Shown here: positions 24,908 to 33,361 of the stretch, piece by piece
Position numbering within the stretch: the first letter of the stretch is position 1
Layout of the letters: each line of letters opens with the position of its first letter
Assembly: GCA_028279875.1 (NCBI GenBank)
Contig: JANQMU010000034.1
Coordinates: 1-64,000, forward strand
Direction: 5' to 3'
Source of the DNA: Rhizobiaceae bacterium
Lineage (GTDB): Bacteria; Pseudomonadota; Alphaproteobacteria; Rhizobiales; Rhizobiaceae
DNA length: 64,000 nucleotides
Position numbers and translations under genes: made by a program
Notes under the pieces: model-generated
Database searches by the model: none
What the model saw: the letters and a program-made list of their open reading frames with translations, nothing else
Told to the model about the DNA's origin: nothing

Positions 24908-24931
24908 CGATATAAAGATGTCTTTATGTCG
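24908..24931. promoter_or_regulatory. 24-bp palindrome (copy 2), candidate operator of bmt
   Basis: CGATATAAAGA and TCTTTATGTCG flank a central TG; the arms differ at one position. The core is the same as at 16707-16730 (GATATAAAGATGTCTTTAT). It lies 33 bases upstream of the bmt ATG on the minus strand, in an 88-bp spacer, where it would overlap or flank the promoter. Regulation by an ArsR-type methionine-cycle regulator is inferred. Confidence 0.65.
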
Positions 24932-24963
24932 ATGCAACAGCCAAGTTGCCGATGCCATCGCGA

Positions 24964-25971
24964 TCAGGCGTTGGCCAGAAACTGCCGCAACCTGTCGGCG
25001 GCCTCGGGCGTAACCCAATCGGTCCAGATCTCCTCATTGGTCCTCAGGAAATAGAGAGCCGCGTCCCGCGCGGATGCCTGGTTGTCATTGGCCCAGGCCA
25101 TCAGGCCGTTCACCGTGCGGTTGCTCCACGATCGGTTCGCCAGATAGCGATAGGCGGCTCCGGCGGACCGTCTGAACGCGTCGGTGGTCACGGTATAGAC
25201 CTTGGATTTCGGCCAGGCATTGGGTTTCGGGTCGGGGCAGTCGCGAACGGCGGTGCATGTGTCCCATTCGGTCTTGTCATGGGGTACGCCGAAATCCAGC
25301 CGGACCATCTCATATCTGCCGAGCGTGGCGGTAGGCGCCCAGTAATAGCCGAGCCATCCGCGATTGTTCTCATGGGCCTCGGCTATGGAATCGGCGAGTT
25401 CGTCGGGTGTTTCGGCCTGGATCAGGTCGAAACCGCTTTTCGCGGCGCCATAGGCCTCGAAGAGATTGGCGGTGGAGATGCGGCAGCTCCAGCCGCTCGG
25501 ACAGCCATGCACCGCGCCCCTGTTTCGCCCATCGGGGGCGGGGAAGAGGTCGGGGCGTTCCAGAGCGTCGGCTATCGATTTGATCTCCGGATGGGCCTCG
25601 GCGATGAAACCGGGGATCCACCAGCCTTCCACACCGCCATCCGACAGGGACTGGGCCGCGATCTGCAAGGCGTCGTCCGCGACGGCGGCATCGAAGCGGT
25701 CGCGCACCGCGTTGATCCACATTTCCGGCGCAACATCCGGCTTGCCGCCCTCAAGCATGGTGGTGAATGTCGGCAGCGTATCACCGGGAACCAGGGTCGC
25801 ATTGCAGCCATAACCCTGTGACAGGATGATCTGGTCGATATTGGCGAGAAGATCGGCGGATTGCCAGCGCATCTGGGCGATGGTGACGTCGCCGCAATCC
25901 TCGGCTGCCGCCGGCAGCGAAACTGAAAGCGGCACCAGCCCCAGCAACAGGAGGGCGATGGTTGTCTTCAC
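24964..25971 (-). CDS. Glycine betaine/proline ABC transporter substrate-binding protein (OpuAC family)
   Basis: 335 residues from the GTG at 25971 (GGAG 8 bases upstream). A signal peptide spans about residues 1-23 (ALLLLGLVPLSVSLPAAA), followed by an OpuAC domain (VTIAQMRWQSADLLANIDQIILSQ at its start). Several Trp/Tyr-rich loops (PEMWINAV, VEGWWIPGF, LGYYWAP) could form the aromatic box that holds a quaternary ammonium group. No ATPase or permease genes are adjacent, so it is either an orphan receptor or works with a transporter elsewhere. Its position beside bmt supports a methylated-amine ligand. Confidence 0.85.
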   Translation of the reverse strand: MKTTIALLLLGLVPLSVSLPAAAEDCGDVTIAQMRWQSADLLANIDQIILSQGYGCNATLVPGDTLPTFTTMLEGGKPDVAPEMWINAVRDRFDAAVADDALQIAAQSLSDGGVEGWWIPGFIAEAHPEIKSIADALERPDLFPAPDGRNRGAVHGCPSGWSCRISTANLFEAYGAAKSGFDLIQAETPDELADSIAEAHENNRGWLGYYWAPTATLGRYEMVRLDFGVPHDKTEWDTCTAVRDCPDPKPNAWPKSKVYTVTTDAFRRSAGAAYRYLANRSWSNRTVNGLMAWANDNQASARDAALYFLRTNEEIWTDWVTPEAADRLRQFLANA

Positions 25972-26284
25972 GGCTCGAACTCCGTTTCGGGCGCCCGGCG
26001 ATGGCGGGTCCGTTATGGCGCGGATCGCCGCGTTCAGGGACAACAACGCCCTTCTCGGTCCGGGCGGCCGGGGTCCGTTTCAACATCCGGACGGTTATCG
26101 ACCTGCTTAGCGCAAGTTTAAGACCATTCTGCGACCGGCGAAAGGATGCGTTCAGGATGATGTTCGAAAGGGACCGACATGCGACGTCGGTTTGCCGCAA
26201 TCGGGCTGGCTTTGGGTCCGTGCGGCGGTCTATACAGGGATCCAGCGGGTGGCGCGTTGGGCCGCCGACAGAAAAGGCCATGAA
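25972..26284. other. Divergent spacer between OpuAC-type gene and formate dehydrogenase genes
   Basis: 313 bases separating two divergent genes. It must contain promoters for both, but no clear consensus promoter, palindrome or small gene was recognised. The frame of the formate dehydrogenase gene is open back to 26192, but the upstream residues do not resemble the family. Confidence 0.4.
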
Positions 26285-27961
26285 ATGAACCAGCACATGA
26301 TGGCAAAACGCCGTGACCGGGGACCGAAGGGACGACCCCTGGATGATGCGGCGGTTGCCGAGGTCGGTGACCTGCTTGGCGGACAGGCACTGAAGCGCGA
26401 CCTGCTGATCGAATATCTGCATCTCATACAGGACGCCTATGGTTGTCTTTCGGCCGCTCATATGCGCGCCCTGGGTGAATTGATGCGGCTGCCGCAAGCC
26501 GAAATCTACGAGGTTGCGTCCTTCTACGACCATTTTGACATTGTCAGGGAAGGCGAGACGCCTCCTGCACCGCTGACCGTCCGGGTCTGCGACTCGCTGT
26601 CCTGCATGCTGGCCGGATCGCAAGACGTGCTGACGACGCTGAAGACGACAGCTGATCCGTCGCTCATTCGCGTCGTGCCGGCGCCCTGCATGGGGCGATG
26701 TGCGACCGCGCCGGCGGCCCGTATCGGCAATCGCGAGGTAGACCATGCGACGGCCGGGGGGCTGTTGTCCCTGGCGGACAGTGGCGGATTTGACGTCGTG
26801 GTGCCAGATTATGTTGCCCTGCATGCCTATCGACAACTCGGCGGTTACGCATTGTGGCAAAAGGTTCGCGACGGCGAGATCGGGGCCGACACGCTCATCG
26901 AAGCGCTTTCCGATGCCGGTCTGCGCGGGCTGGGCGGCGCCGGTTTCCCGGCCGGCAAAAAATGGGGATTTGTGCGGTCCTATGCCGGTCCGCGGCTGAT
27001 GACGGTCAATGGCGATGAGGGCGAGCCCGGCACGTTCAAGGATCGCTTCCTGCTTGAGAGCGATCCGCACCGTGCCCTTGAGGGGGCGCTGATTGCCGCC
27101 CGCGCTGTCGAGGCCGAGCGCATCTATTTCTATATGCGCGACGAATATCAGGCGGTTCTGGAGATCCTGCGTGTCGAGATTGCGGCGCTGGAGGATGCCG
27201 GGCTTATCGAGGCCGGGTTCATCGAGTTACGACGCGGCGCTGGCGCCTATATATGTGGCGAGGAAAGCGCCATGATCGAGAGCATCGAGGGCAAGCGCGG
27301 CCTGCCGCGCCATCGCCCGCCCTATATCGCCGAAGTCGGGCTGTTCGGACGGCCGACGCTCAACCACAATGTCGAAACGCTGTGGTGGATCCGCGACATC
27401 GTCGAAAAGGGCGCCGACTGGTTCGCCGGCCAGGGCCGCGAGGGACATCCGGGACCGCGATCCTGGTCGGTCTCCGGACGGGTCAGGGAGCCTGGCGTCA
27501 AGCTGGCGCCGGCCGGCATTACCGTGCGCGAACTGATCGATGATTATTGCGGCGGCATGGCCGACGGGCACGTGTTCAAGGCCTATCTTCCTGGCGGCGC
27601 CTCCGGCGGCATCCTGCCGGCGCATCTCGATTCGGTGCCGCTCGATTTCGGCGGAGAACTGGCGGAACTCGGCAGTTTCGTCGGATCGCACGCCGTGGTG
27701 ATCCTGTCCGACAAGGACAGCGTCAAGGATGCGACGCTCAACCTTTTGAAGTTCTTCAAGCATGAAAGCTGCGGCCAGTGCACGCCGTGCCGGTCCGGGA
27801 CGGAAAAGATGGTCGAATTGCTGGAGCGCGACGGACCGCTGGATGAGGAGGCGATACGCGATCTCGAAGCGGTGATGCGGGACGCTTCGATCTGCGGTCT
27901 CGGACAGGCCGCGCCCAACCCGGTCAATCATCTGCTGGTCCATTTCCGCGACGAGCTTTGA
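26285..27961 (+). CDS. fdhB: NAD-dependent formate dehydrogenase, beta subunit (NuoE-NuoF fusion)
   Basis: 558 residues from the ATG at 26285. Residues ~25-155 are a NuoE/FdsG-like domain with four [2Fe-2S] ligands (VCDSLSC and APCMGRC). Residues ~165-558 are NuoF/FdsB-like, with the FMN/NADH motifs LRGLGGAGFPAGKKW and NGDEGEPGTFKDR, and [4Fe-4S] ligands CGQCTPC near 496 plus ICGLGQ near 537. The fusion of both modules in one chain is the layout of Methylobacterium FDH1 rather than the separate FdsG and FdsB chains of Rhodobacter. It passes electrons from formate to NAD+. The alpha subunit follows after 31 bases. Confidence 0.9.
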   Translation: MNQHMMAKRRDRGPKGRPLDDAAVAEVGDLLGGQALKRDLLIEYLHLIQDAYGCLSAAHMRALGELMRLPQAEIYEVASFYDHFDIVREGETPPAPLTVRVCDSLSCMLAGSQDVLTTLKTTADPSLIRVVPAPCMGRCATAPAARIGNREVDHATAGGLLSLADSGGFDVVVPDYVALHAYRQLGGYALWQKVRDGEIGADTLIEALSDAGLRGLGGAGFPAGKKWGFVRSYAGPRLMTVNGDEGEPGTFKDRFLLESDPHRALEGALIAARAVEAERIYFYMRDEYQAVLEILRVEIAALEDAGLIEAGFIELRRGAGAYICGEESAMIESIEGKRGLPRHRPPYIAEVGLFGRPTLNHNVETLWWIRDIVEKGADWFAGQGREGHPGPRSWSVSGRVREPGVKLAPAGITVRELIDDYCGGMADGHVFKAYLPGGASGGILPAHLDSVPLDFGGELAELGSFVGSHAVVILSDKDSVKDATLNLLKFFKHESCGQCTPCRSGTEKMVELLERDGPLDEEAIRDLEAVMRDASICGLGQAAPNPVNHLLVHFRDEL

Positions 27962-27992
27962 AATCGAACAGCGACATGCAGGACGCGCCAAG

Positions 27993-30782
27993 ATGACAGA
28001 CATCACGTTCAGCCTCGATGGAAAATCGGTCTCCGCTTCGCCTGGGGAGACGATCTGGGAGGTCGCCAAACGGGAGGGCACACGTATTCCGCATCTGTGC
28101 CACCTGGATCAACCCGGCTATCGCCCGGACGGCAATTGCCGGGCCTGCATGGTCGACATTGATGGCGAACGGACACTCGCCGCGTCCTGTATCCGCAAGC
28201 CGACCGAAGGCATGGTGGTGCGGACCGACACGGAGCGGGCGGAAAAGTCACGGGCGATGGTTTTCGAGATGCTGGCAAGCGACATGCAGCCGCGTACCGA
28301 AACCCCGGACGATCAATCGGTCTTCTGGGAATGGGCCGAGTCCATGGGCATATCCGGATCGTCGCGGTTCGGCTCGAAATTCGACGATGAGAGCGTCGAC
28401 CGGGGTTTCGACATCTCCAATCCGGCGATCGCGGTCAACCTTGATGCCTGCATTACCTGCGGCGCCTGCGTGCGTGCCTGCCGCGAGGTCCAGGTCAATG
28501 ATGTGATCGGGATGGGCGGACGCGGCCATCATGCGGTGCCGGTGTTCGATCTGCACGATCCGATGGGTGAGTCCACCTGCGTGAGCTGCGGCGAATGCGT
28601 TCAGGCCTGTCCGACCGGGGCGCTGTTTGAAAAAACGCTGATGGACGATGCCAACAGAACGCGAGCGGTGGAGACTTTCGACCGGGTTGTCGACAGCGTT
28701 TGCCCGTTTTGCGGCGTCGGCTGCCAGACCAGCGTCGCCGTCAAGGACAACCGCATTGTCCAGGTGGACGGCCGCAACGGTCCGGCCAATGAAAACCGGC
28801 TGTGCGTCAAGGGGCGCTTCGGGTTCGACTATGTCCATTCCGACGATCGGCTGACAAAACCGCTCATTCGCCGCGACGATGCGCCGAAGGCCGGCGACAT
28901 CGATCTGCGCGGCGTCGATCCGCTGACAATCTTCCGGGAAGCAAGCTGGGAGGAGGCGCTTGAAAAGGCAGCGGCGGGGCTGAACACGATTATCGGCCGC
29001 GACGGCGGTGGTGCGCTGGCCGGCTTCGGCTCGGCCAAGGGCTCCAACGAGGAGGCCTATCTCTTCCAGAAGCTGGTGCGTGAGGGCTTCGGCACCAACA
29101 ATGTCGATCACTGCACCCGCCTGTGCCACGCATCGTCCGTGGCAGCGCTGATGGAAGGTGTCGGATCCGGCGCCGTTTCCGCGCCCTTCACGGATGCGAT
29201 GAAGGCCGACTGCATCATCGTCATCGGCGCCCGTCCGGCGACCAACCATCCGGTCGCAGCGACCTATTTCAAGCAGGCCGTGAAGGAAGGCAAGACGCTG
29301 ATCGTCGTGGACCCGCGCCGTCAGGGGCTGATGCGCCACGCCACCCATGCGCTGCAGTTCAAGCCGGGAAGCGACGTGGCGCTGCTCAATGCGGTCCTCA
29401 ATGTCATCGTCGAGGAACAGCTCTATGACGAGCAATATATCCAGGCCAATGTCTCCGGCTTCGAGGCGCTGAAGGAAAAGGTCAGGGATTTCACGCCGGA
29501 GGCCATGGCCGAGGTGTGCGGCGTCGACGCAGTGACTTTGCGCACGGTGGCGCGCAGCTACGCCACATCCGAGCGGTCGATCATTTTCTGGGGAATGGGG
29601 ATCTCCCAACATACCCACGGCACGGACAATGCGCGATGTCTCATCGCCATGGCGCTGATCACCGGCCAGGTTGGGCGGCCGGGAACCGGCCTGCATCCGC
29701 TGCGCGGCCAGAACAATGTGCAGGGCGCGTCGGATGCCGGGCTGATCCCGATGTTCATGCCGGATTACCGGTCGGTCGAAAGCGCCGATGTGCGCGGCCA
29801 GTTCGAGGACCTGTGGGGCCGCACCCTCGATCCGAAACGCGGTCTGACCGTGGTCGAGATCATCGATGCGATCCATGACGACCGGATCAAGGGCATGTAT
29901 ATTATGGGGGAAAATCCCGCCATGTCGGACCCCGATCAGATCCATGCGCGGGCCGCGCTGGCGAAGCTTCAACATCTGGTGGTGCAGGACATCTTCCTGA
30001 CGGAAACCACATGGCATGCGGATGTGGTGTTGCCGGCCTCCGCCCATGCGGAAAAACTGGGGACCTACACCAACACCAATCGCCAGGTGCAGATCGGCCG
30101 CCCGGCGCTCGACCCGCCCGGCGAGGCACGCCAGGACTGGGAACTGATCGTCTCAATGGCAAAGGGCATCGGCCTTGCCTGGGACTATGCGCACATCTCC
30201 GAGGTCTATGAAGAAATGGCGTCGGTGATGCCGTCGCTGGACAATATCTCCTGGGAGCGGATCGAACGCGAGGATGCCGTGACCTATCCGGCCGACGCGC
30301 CGGACAAACCCGGCAACGAGATCGTCTTCGGCGACGGATTTCCGACGGCCGACGGTCGCGGCCGGATCGTGCCGGCCGACCTGCTGCCGCCCGACGAGGT
30401 GCCGGACGAACAGTATCCGCTGGTGCTGACGACCGGCCGGCTTCTGGAACACTGGCACACCGGCGCCATGACCCGCCGGGCCGGGGTTCTGGATGTGATC
30501 GAGCCGCAGGGCATTGCCGCCATGAACCCCTATGAGATCAGCCGGCAGGGATTGCGGGCCGGTCAGATGGTCGCCGTCGAAACACGGCGCGGAACCGTCG
30601 AGGCGGTTTTGCGCTCCGACCGCGAAGTGGCCGACGGCATGATCTTCATGCCGTTCTGCTTCAACGAAAGCCCGGCCAACCGGCTGACCAATCCGCAGCT
30701 CGACCCATTCGGCAAGATTCCGGAATTCAAATATTGTGCTGCGCGGATCGAGGGGATGAGCGAGCGCGAGGCGGCGGAATGA
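27993..30782 (+). CDS. fdhA: NAD-dependent formate dehydrogenase, alpha subunit (Mo/W-bis-MGD)
   Basis: 929 residues. In order: [2Fe-2S] domain (Cys36, 49, 52, 66), two [4Fe-4S] motifs (CITCGACVRAC near 153 and CVSCGECVQACP near 196), a molybdopterin-domain [4Fe-4S] site (CPFCGVGC near 236), then the bis-MGD catalytic domains. The metal ligand is cysteine in DHCTRLCHASS near 378, encoded by TGC rather than selenocysteine TGA. The following GSGAVSAPFTDA and the C-terminal LTTGRLLEHWHTGAMTRR are family hallmarks. It oxidises formate to CO2, probably the end product of methyl groups released by the neighbouring one-carbon genes. No accessory fdhD or fdsC gene is adjacent. Confidence 0.93.
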   Translation: MTDITFSLDGKSVSASPGETIWEVAKREGTRIPHLCHLDQPGYRPDGNCRACMVDIDGERTLAASCIRKPTEGMVVRTDTERAEKSRAMVFEMLASDMQPRTETPDDQSVFWEWAESMGISGSSRFGSKFDDESVDRGFDISNPAIAVNLDACITCGACVRACREVQVNDVIGMGGRGHHAVPVFDLHDPMGESTCVSCGECVQACPTGALFEKTLMDDANRTRAVETFDRVVDSVCPFCGVGCQTSVAVKDNRIVQVDGRNGPANENRLCVKGRFGFDYVHSDDRLTKPLIRRDDAPKAGDIDLRGVDPLTIFREASWEEALEKAAAGLNTIIGRDGGGALAGFGSAKGSNEEAYLFQKLVREGFGTNNVDHCTRLCHASSVAALMEGVGSGAVSAPFTDAMKADCIIVIGARPATNHPVAATYFKQAVKEGKTLIVVDPRRQGLMRHATHALQFKPGSDVALLNAVLNVIVEEQLYDEQYIQANVSGFEALKEKVRDFTPEAMAEVCGVDAVTLRTVARSYATSERSIIFWGMGISQHTHGTDNARCLIAMALITGQVGRPGTGLHPLRGQNNVQGASDAGLIPMFMPDYRSVESADVRGQFEDLWGRTLDPKRGLTVVEIIDAIHDDRIKGMYIMGENPAMSDPDQIHARAALAKLQHLVVQDIFLTETTWHADVVLPASAHAEKLGTYTNTNRQVQIGRPALDPPGEARQDWELIVSMAKGIGLAWDYAHISEVYEEMASVMPSLDNISWERIEREDAVTYPADAPDKPGNEIVFGDGFPTADGRGRIVPADLLPPDEVPDEQYPLVLTTGRLLEHWHTGAMTRRAGVLDVIEPQGIAAMNPYEISRQGLRAGQMVAVETRRGTVEAVLRSDREVADGMIFMPFCFNESPANRLTNPQLDPFGKIPEFKYCAARIEGMSEREAAE

Positions 30783-30845
30783 GGCCGGCAAAACCGTTGG
30801 CCATTGAAAGGCACCACGGTTTCCGTCCGTCGGCCGTCATCAAAT

Positions 30846-32171
30846 ATGTATGCTGTCACCGGAAATGAGGCGGTGGTCGATCTGAACGGCAAGGCGGCGC
30901 TGAATGGCGTGAATGATCGGGTTCCAAGGTCCCTGCATCGTTTGGCGGCGGGTTTCCTCGGTAATGTGCTCGAATGGTACGATTTTGCCGTTTACGGTTT
31001 CTTCGCCACAATAATTGGGACATTGTTCTTTCCCGCCACTGACCGTGCGTCCTCGCTGGTTGCGGCCTTCGGTGCCTTTGCGATCGGTTTTGTGATGCGA
31101 CCCCTGGGTGCCGTGCTTTTCGGCCATATTGGCGACCGGATCGGCCGCCGGCGGCTTCTTGTGCTGTCGTCGATATCGATGGCCTTCGCCACATGCGCCA
31201 TCGGGCTGCTCCCGACCCATGCCGACATCGGCGCCGCGGCGGCATTCCTGCTGGTTGCGCTACGCATGGTGCAGGGGCTTTCCGTGGGCGGCGAATATGT
31301 CGGTTCGAGCGTGTTCCTCGCCGAAACCGCGCCGCCCCGGAACCGTGGCCTTCTGGCCGGTTTCAGCACCGCCGGATTGTTCGCCGGCGTCTTGCTGGGC
31401 TCCGCCGCCGGTGCGTTGACGAGTTATGTGCTGACGGCCGAGCAATTGCAGGCCTGGGGTTGGCGCGTGCCGTTCCTCGCTGGCCTCCTGCTTGGCGGCA
31501 TCGCACTTGTTTTTCGCCTGTCGGTCGATGCCGGGCCGACGCCAGAAAAGACCCTGCGTGCGCCTATTGTCGAGGCGGTCACCCGACATATGGGCGCCAT
31601 GCTGCATGCGGTGGCCATGATCATGACGCTCGCCGCCGGGTGGTATGTCCTGGTGGTTTACCTGCCGACATGGATGGTCGGCAATCTGCGGATGGACAGG
31701 ACAGAGGTGCTGCAGATCAATGCCGGCAACGTAACCGTTGCGATCATCGCCGGACTGATCGCTGCTTCTGTCTCAGACAGGATTGGCCGAAAACCGGTCT
31801 TGCTGGCTACCCAGTTCAGCCTGGCGGCCTTGACCTACCCGCTTTTCCTGTTGTTTGACGGCGGTCATTCCATCGCCGTCATTGCGGTCGCGCAGGGCAT
31901 TCTGGTGGTCCTGATCGGGTGCTTCGCGTTCGTCATGCCGGCGGTGCTTGCCGAGATGTTCCCGTGGCGGGTGCGCACGACGGCTGCCAGTTTCGCCTTG
32001 AATCTCAGTATGGCCATCTTTGGCGGTACGGCGCCGATGATCGGGAGTTGGCTTGTGGGCAGGACCGGCGGGCTCTCGGCGCTCGCCCTCTACCTGTCGG
32101 CTTTGGGCCTTTGCTCGGCGATTGCCTGTGTTTTCCTGACCGAGCGGCGCGGCGTGGATCTGTCGCCGTGA
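30846..32171 (+). CDS. MFS transporter, metabolite:H+ symporter (MHS) family
   Basis: About 441 residues from the ATG at 30846; the start is uncertain because the ribosome-binding site is weak and the frame is open to 30804. Twelve membrane segments. MHS motifs are GNVLEWYDFAVYGFFATIIGTLFFP, the MFS signature GHIGDRIGRRRLLVLS between helices 2 and 3, and GLSVGGEYVGSSVFLAETAP. Relatives include KgtP, ShiA, CitA and the betaine/proline carrier ProP. The substrate is not determined; a carboxylate or betaine would fit the neighbourhood. Confidence 0.85.
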   Translation: MYAVTGNEAVVDLNGKAALNGVNDRVPRSLHRLAAGFLGNVLEWYDFAVYGFFATIIGTLFFPATDRASSLVAAFGAFAIGFVMRPLGAVLFGHIGDRIGRRRLLVLSSISMAFATCAIGLLPTHADIGAAAAFLLVALRMVQGLSVGGEYVGSSVFLAETAPPRNRGLLAGFSTAGLFAGVLLGSAAGALTSYVLTAEQLQAWGWRVPFLAGLLLGGIALVFRLSVDAGPTPEKTLRAPIVEAVTRHMGAMLHAVAMIMTLAAGWYVLVVYLPTWMVGNLRMDRTEVLQINAGNVTVAIIAGLIAASVSDRIGRKPVLLATQFSLAALTYPLFLLFDGGHSIAVIAVAQGILVVLIGCFAFVMPAVLAEMFPWRVRTTAASFALNLSMAIFGGTAPMIGSWLVGRTGGLSALALYLSALGLCSAIACVFLTERRGVDLSP

Positions 32172-32255
32172 GGGTGGCTCCAGGATTGAAGCCTCCGCTG
32201 ATTGTCCGAGGAGTAGCGAGCGTAGAGTGCGACACGCATCATGCGAAGCCTCCGA

Positions 32256-32636
32256 TCATGCAACCTTGTCGAAGCGGCTCGGTCGGATCAGCACTTCGGC
32301 GGAAATTCCCAGTTGTTCATGCAACTGCCGGATCATGTCGATCGACAAGCCACGTTTGCGGTTGAGAATGTCGGCTACCCGGTTGCGGGGACCGATCATC
32401 GGTTCGAGGTCCTTGCGGGTGAGGCCTTGCTGCTCCATCCGGAACCGGATCGCCTCGACTGGATCAGGCGGATCCATCGGATAGTGCTTTGCCTCATAGA
32501 CTTCTATCAGTGTAGCGAGCACGTCGAGGCGGTCGCCTTCCGGCGTGCCGCTCTTGGCGCCCCAAAGGCGTTCGACCTCTTCGAGTGCTGCATCGTAGTC
32601 CGCTTCAGAGCGGATAGGTCTCAGCTCAGTTGCCAT
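32256..32636 (-). CDS. higA: HigA-type antitoxin (XRE helix-turn-helix)
   Basis: 126 residues. The N-terminal ~55 residues match the HigA extension (IRSEADYDAALEEVERLWGA) and the C-terminal part is a Cro/CI-type HTH (GLTRKDLEPMIGPRNRVADILNRKRGLS). It belongs to the COG5499 antitoxin group that binds HigB and represses the operon. Its start overlaps the end of the upstream toxin gene by 11 bases, with the toxin first, as is usual for higBA. Confidence 0.9.
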   Translation of the reverse strand: MATELRPIRSEADYDAALEEVERLWGAKSGTPEGDRLDVLATLIEVYEAKHYPMDPPDPVEAIRFRMEQQGLTRKDLEPMIGPRNRVADILNRKRGLSIDMIRQLHEQLGISAEVLIRPSRFDKVA

Positions 32637-32949
32637 GTTTCACCTCAGTTACGTCTACCTTGTCATATGCTTGGTGGGTGCCAATCCACTTTATCCAGAC
32701 GATACCCTTTTCAAAGTCGACTGCCACGACCAAGCGGTAGTCGTTACCTTTGATGTTAAAGACAATCCGCTCGGCATTGACGATGCTGGCCGTGGCGTAG
32801 TGTCTTTTCACATCAGCGGAATTCGCCCACTCCGCTTTGCCGACTTCATCGAACCAGGCATCGAGCGCGGCCTTTACAGCCGGCTGATCCTTTTGCCCCG
32901 CGAGGCTCTCGACAAACTCCCGTAAGGTGCGGCGGGCAATGATTCTCAT
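32626..32949 (-). CDS. higB: HigB-type toxin (mRNA interferase)
   Basis: 107 residues, basic, full length for the HigB_toxin family. It has MRIIARRTLREFVE at the N-terminus, VFNIKGNDYRLVVAVDFEKGIVWIKWIGTH in the middle and HQAYDKVDV near the end. Members cleave ribosome-bound mRNA. It is intact and paired with higA, and sits next to a transposase remnant, which suggests a horizontally acquired patch. Confidence 0.9.
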   Translation of the reverse strand: MRIIARRTLREFVESLAGQKDQPAVKAALDAWFDEVGKAEWANSADVKRHYATASIVNAERIVFNIKGNDYRLVVAVDFEKGIVWIKWIGTHQAYDKVDVTEVKHGN

Positions 32950-33170
32950 CGGAGCCTCAATCTAGCACGGGACCATTATGGTCTCAAGATCAATCATCGA
33001 GTCCTCGGCGGTAATCCTTCCGCCGGGGCGCCGTGCCTGTATGTGGTGCAGCCTACGTAAGTCTGCTGCTCTTTTGCCGAAAGAGCTTCCGTTCCCGACA
33101 ATCTTGCCGCTCAAATTGCTCACGCGCGATCTGGCGGCCGATCAGACGCGCCAAACGAAGCACAGGTTCG

Positions 33171-33358
33171 TTCGAAGCAAGAAGCACGCCTATGACAAGG
33201 ACCTTTACCAGGAACGCAATCAGATCGAGCAACTGTCTGCTAAACTCAAGGAGTTCAGACGCGTCGCCATACGCTATGACAAACTGCTTGCCAATTTCCT
33301 CGGCTTCGTCAAAAGCGCTGCCATCCAGCTCTGGCTCAAATGGTTAAATCGCCACCAC
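33171..33358 (+). pseudogene. IS5-family transposase C-terminal remnant
   Basis: The frame encodes about 60 residues typical of the C-terminus of IS5-group (IS1031/IS427-like) DDE transposases: HAYDKDLYQERNQIEQ holds the catalytic-Glu region, followed by KLKEFRRVAIRYDKL and NFLGFVKSAAIQLWLKWL. The N-terminal two thirds with the catalytic aspartates are missing, and upstream sequence to 32950 is not recognisable as transposase. Terminal inverted repeats were not found. The remnant abuts the stop codon of the DUF922 gene. Confidence 0.75.
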
Positions 33359-33361
33359 AGC

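Noticed and set aside
28248-30047. Long minus-strand open frame (about 599 codons) opposite fdhA
   Set aside because: It lies entirely antisense to a well-supported formate dehydrogenase gene, has no recognisable domain, and such frames arise from GC-rich codon bias.
27993-30782. Possible selenocysteine formate dehydrogenase
   Set aside because: The metal-ligand position is encoded by TGC (Cys) in CTRLCHASS, and no in-frame TGA occurs.
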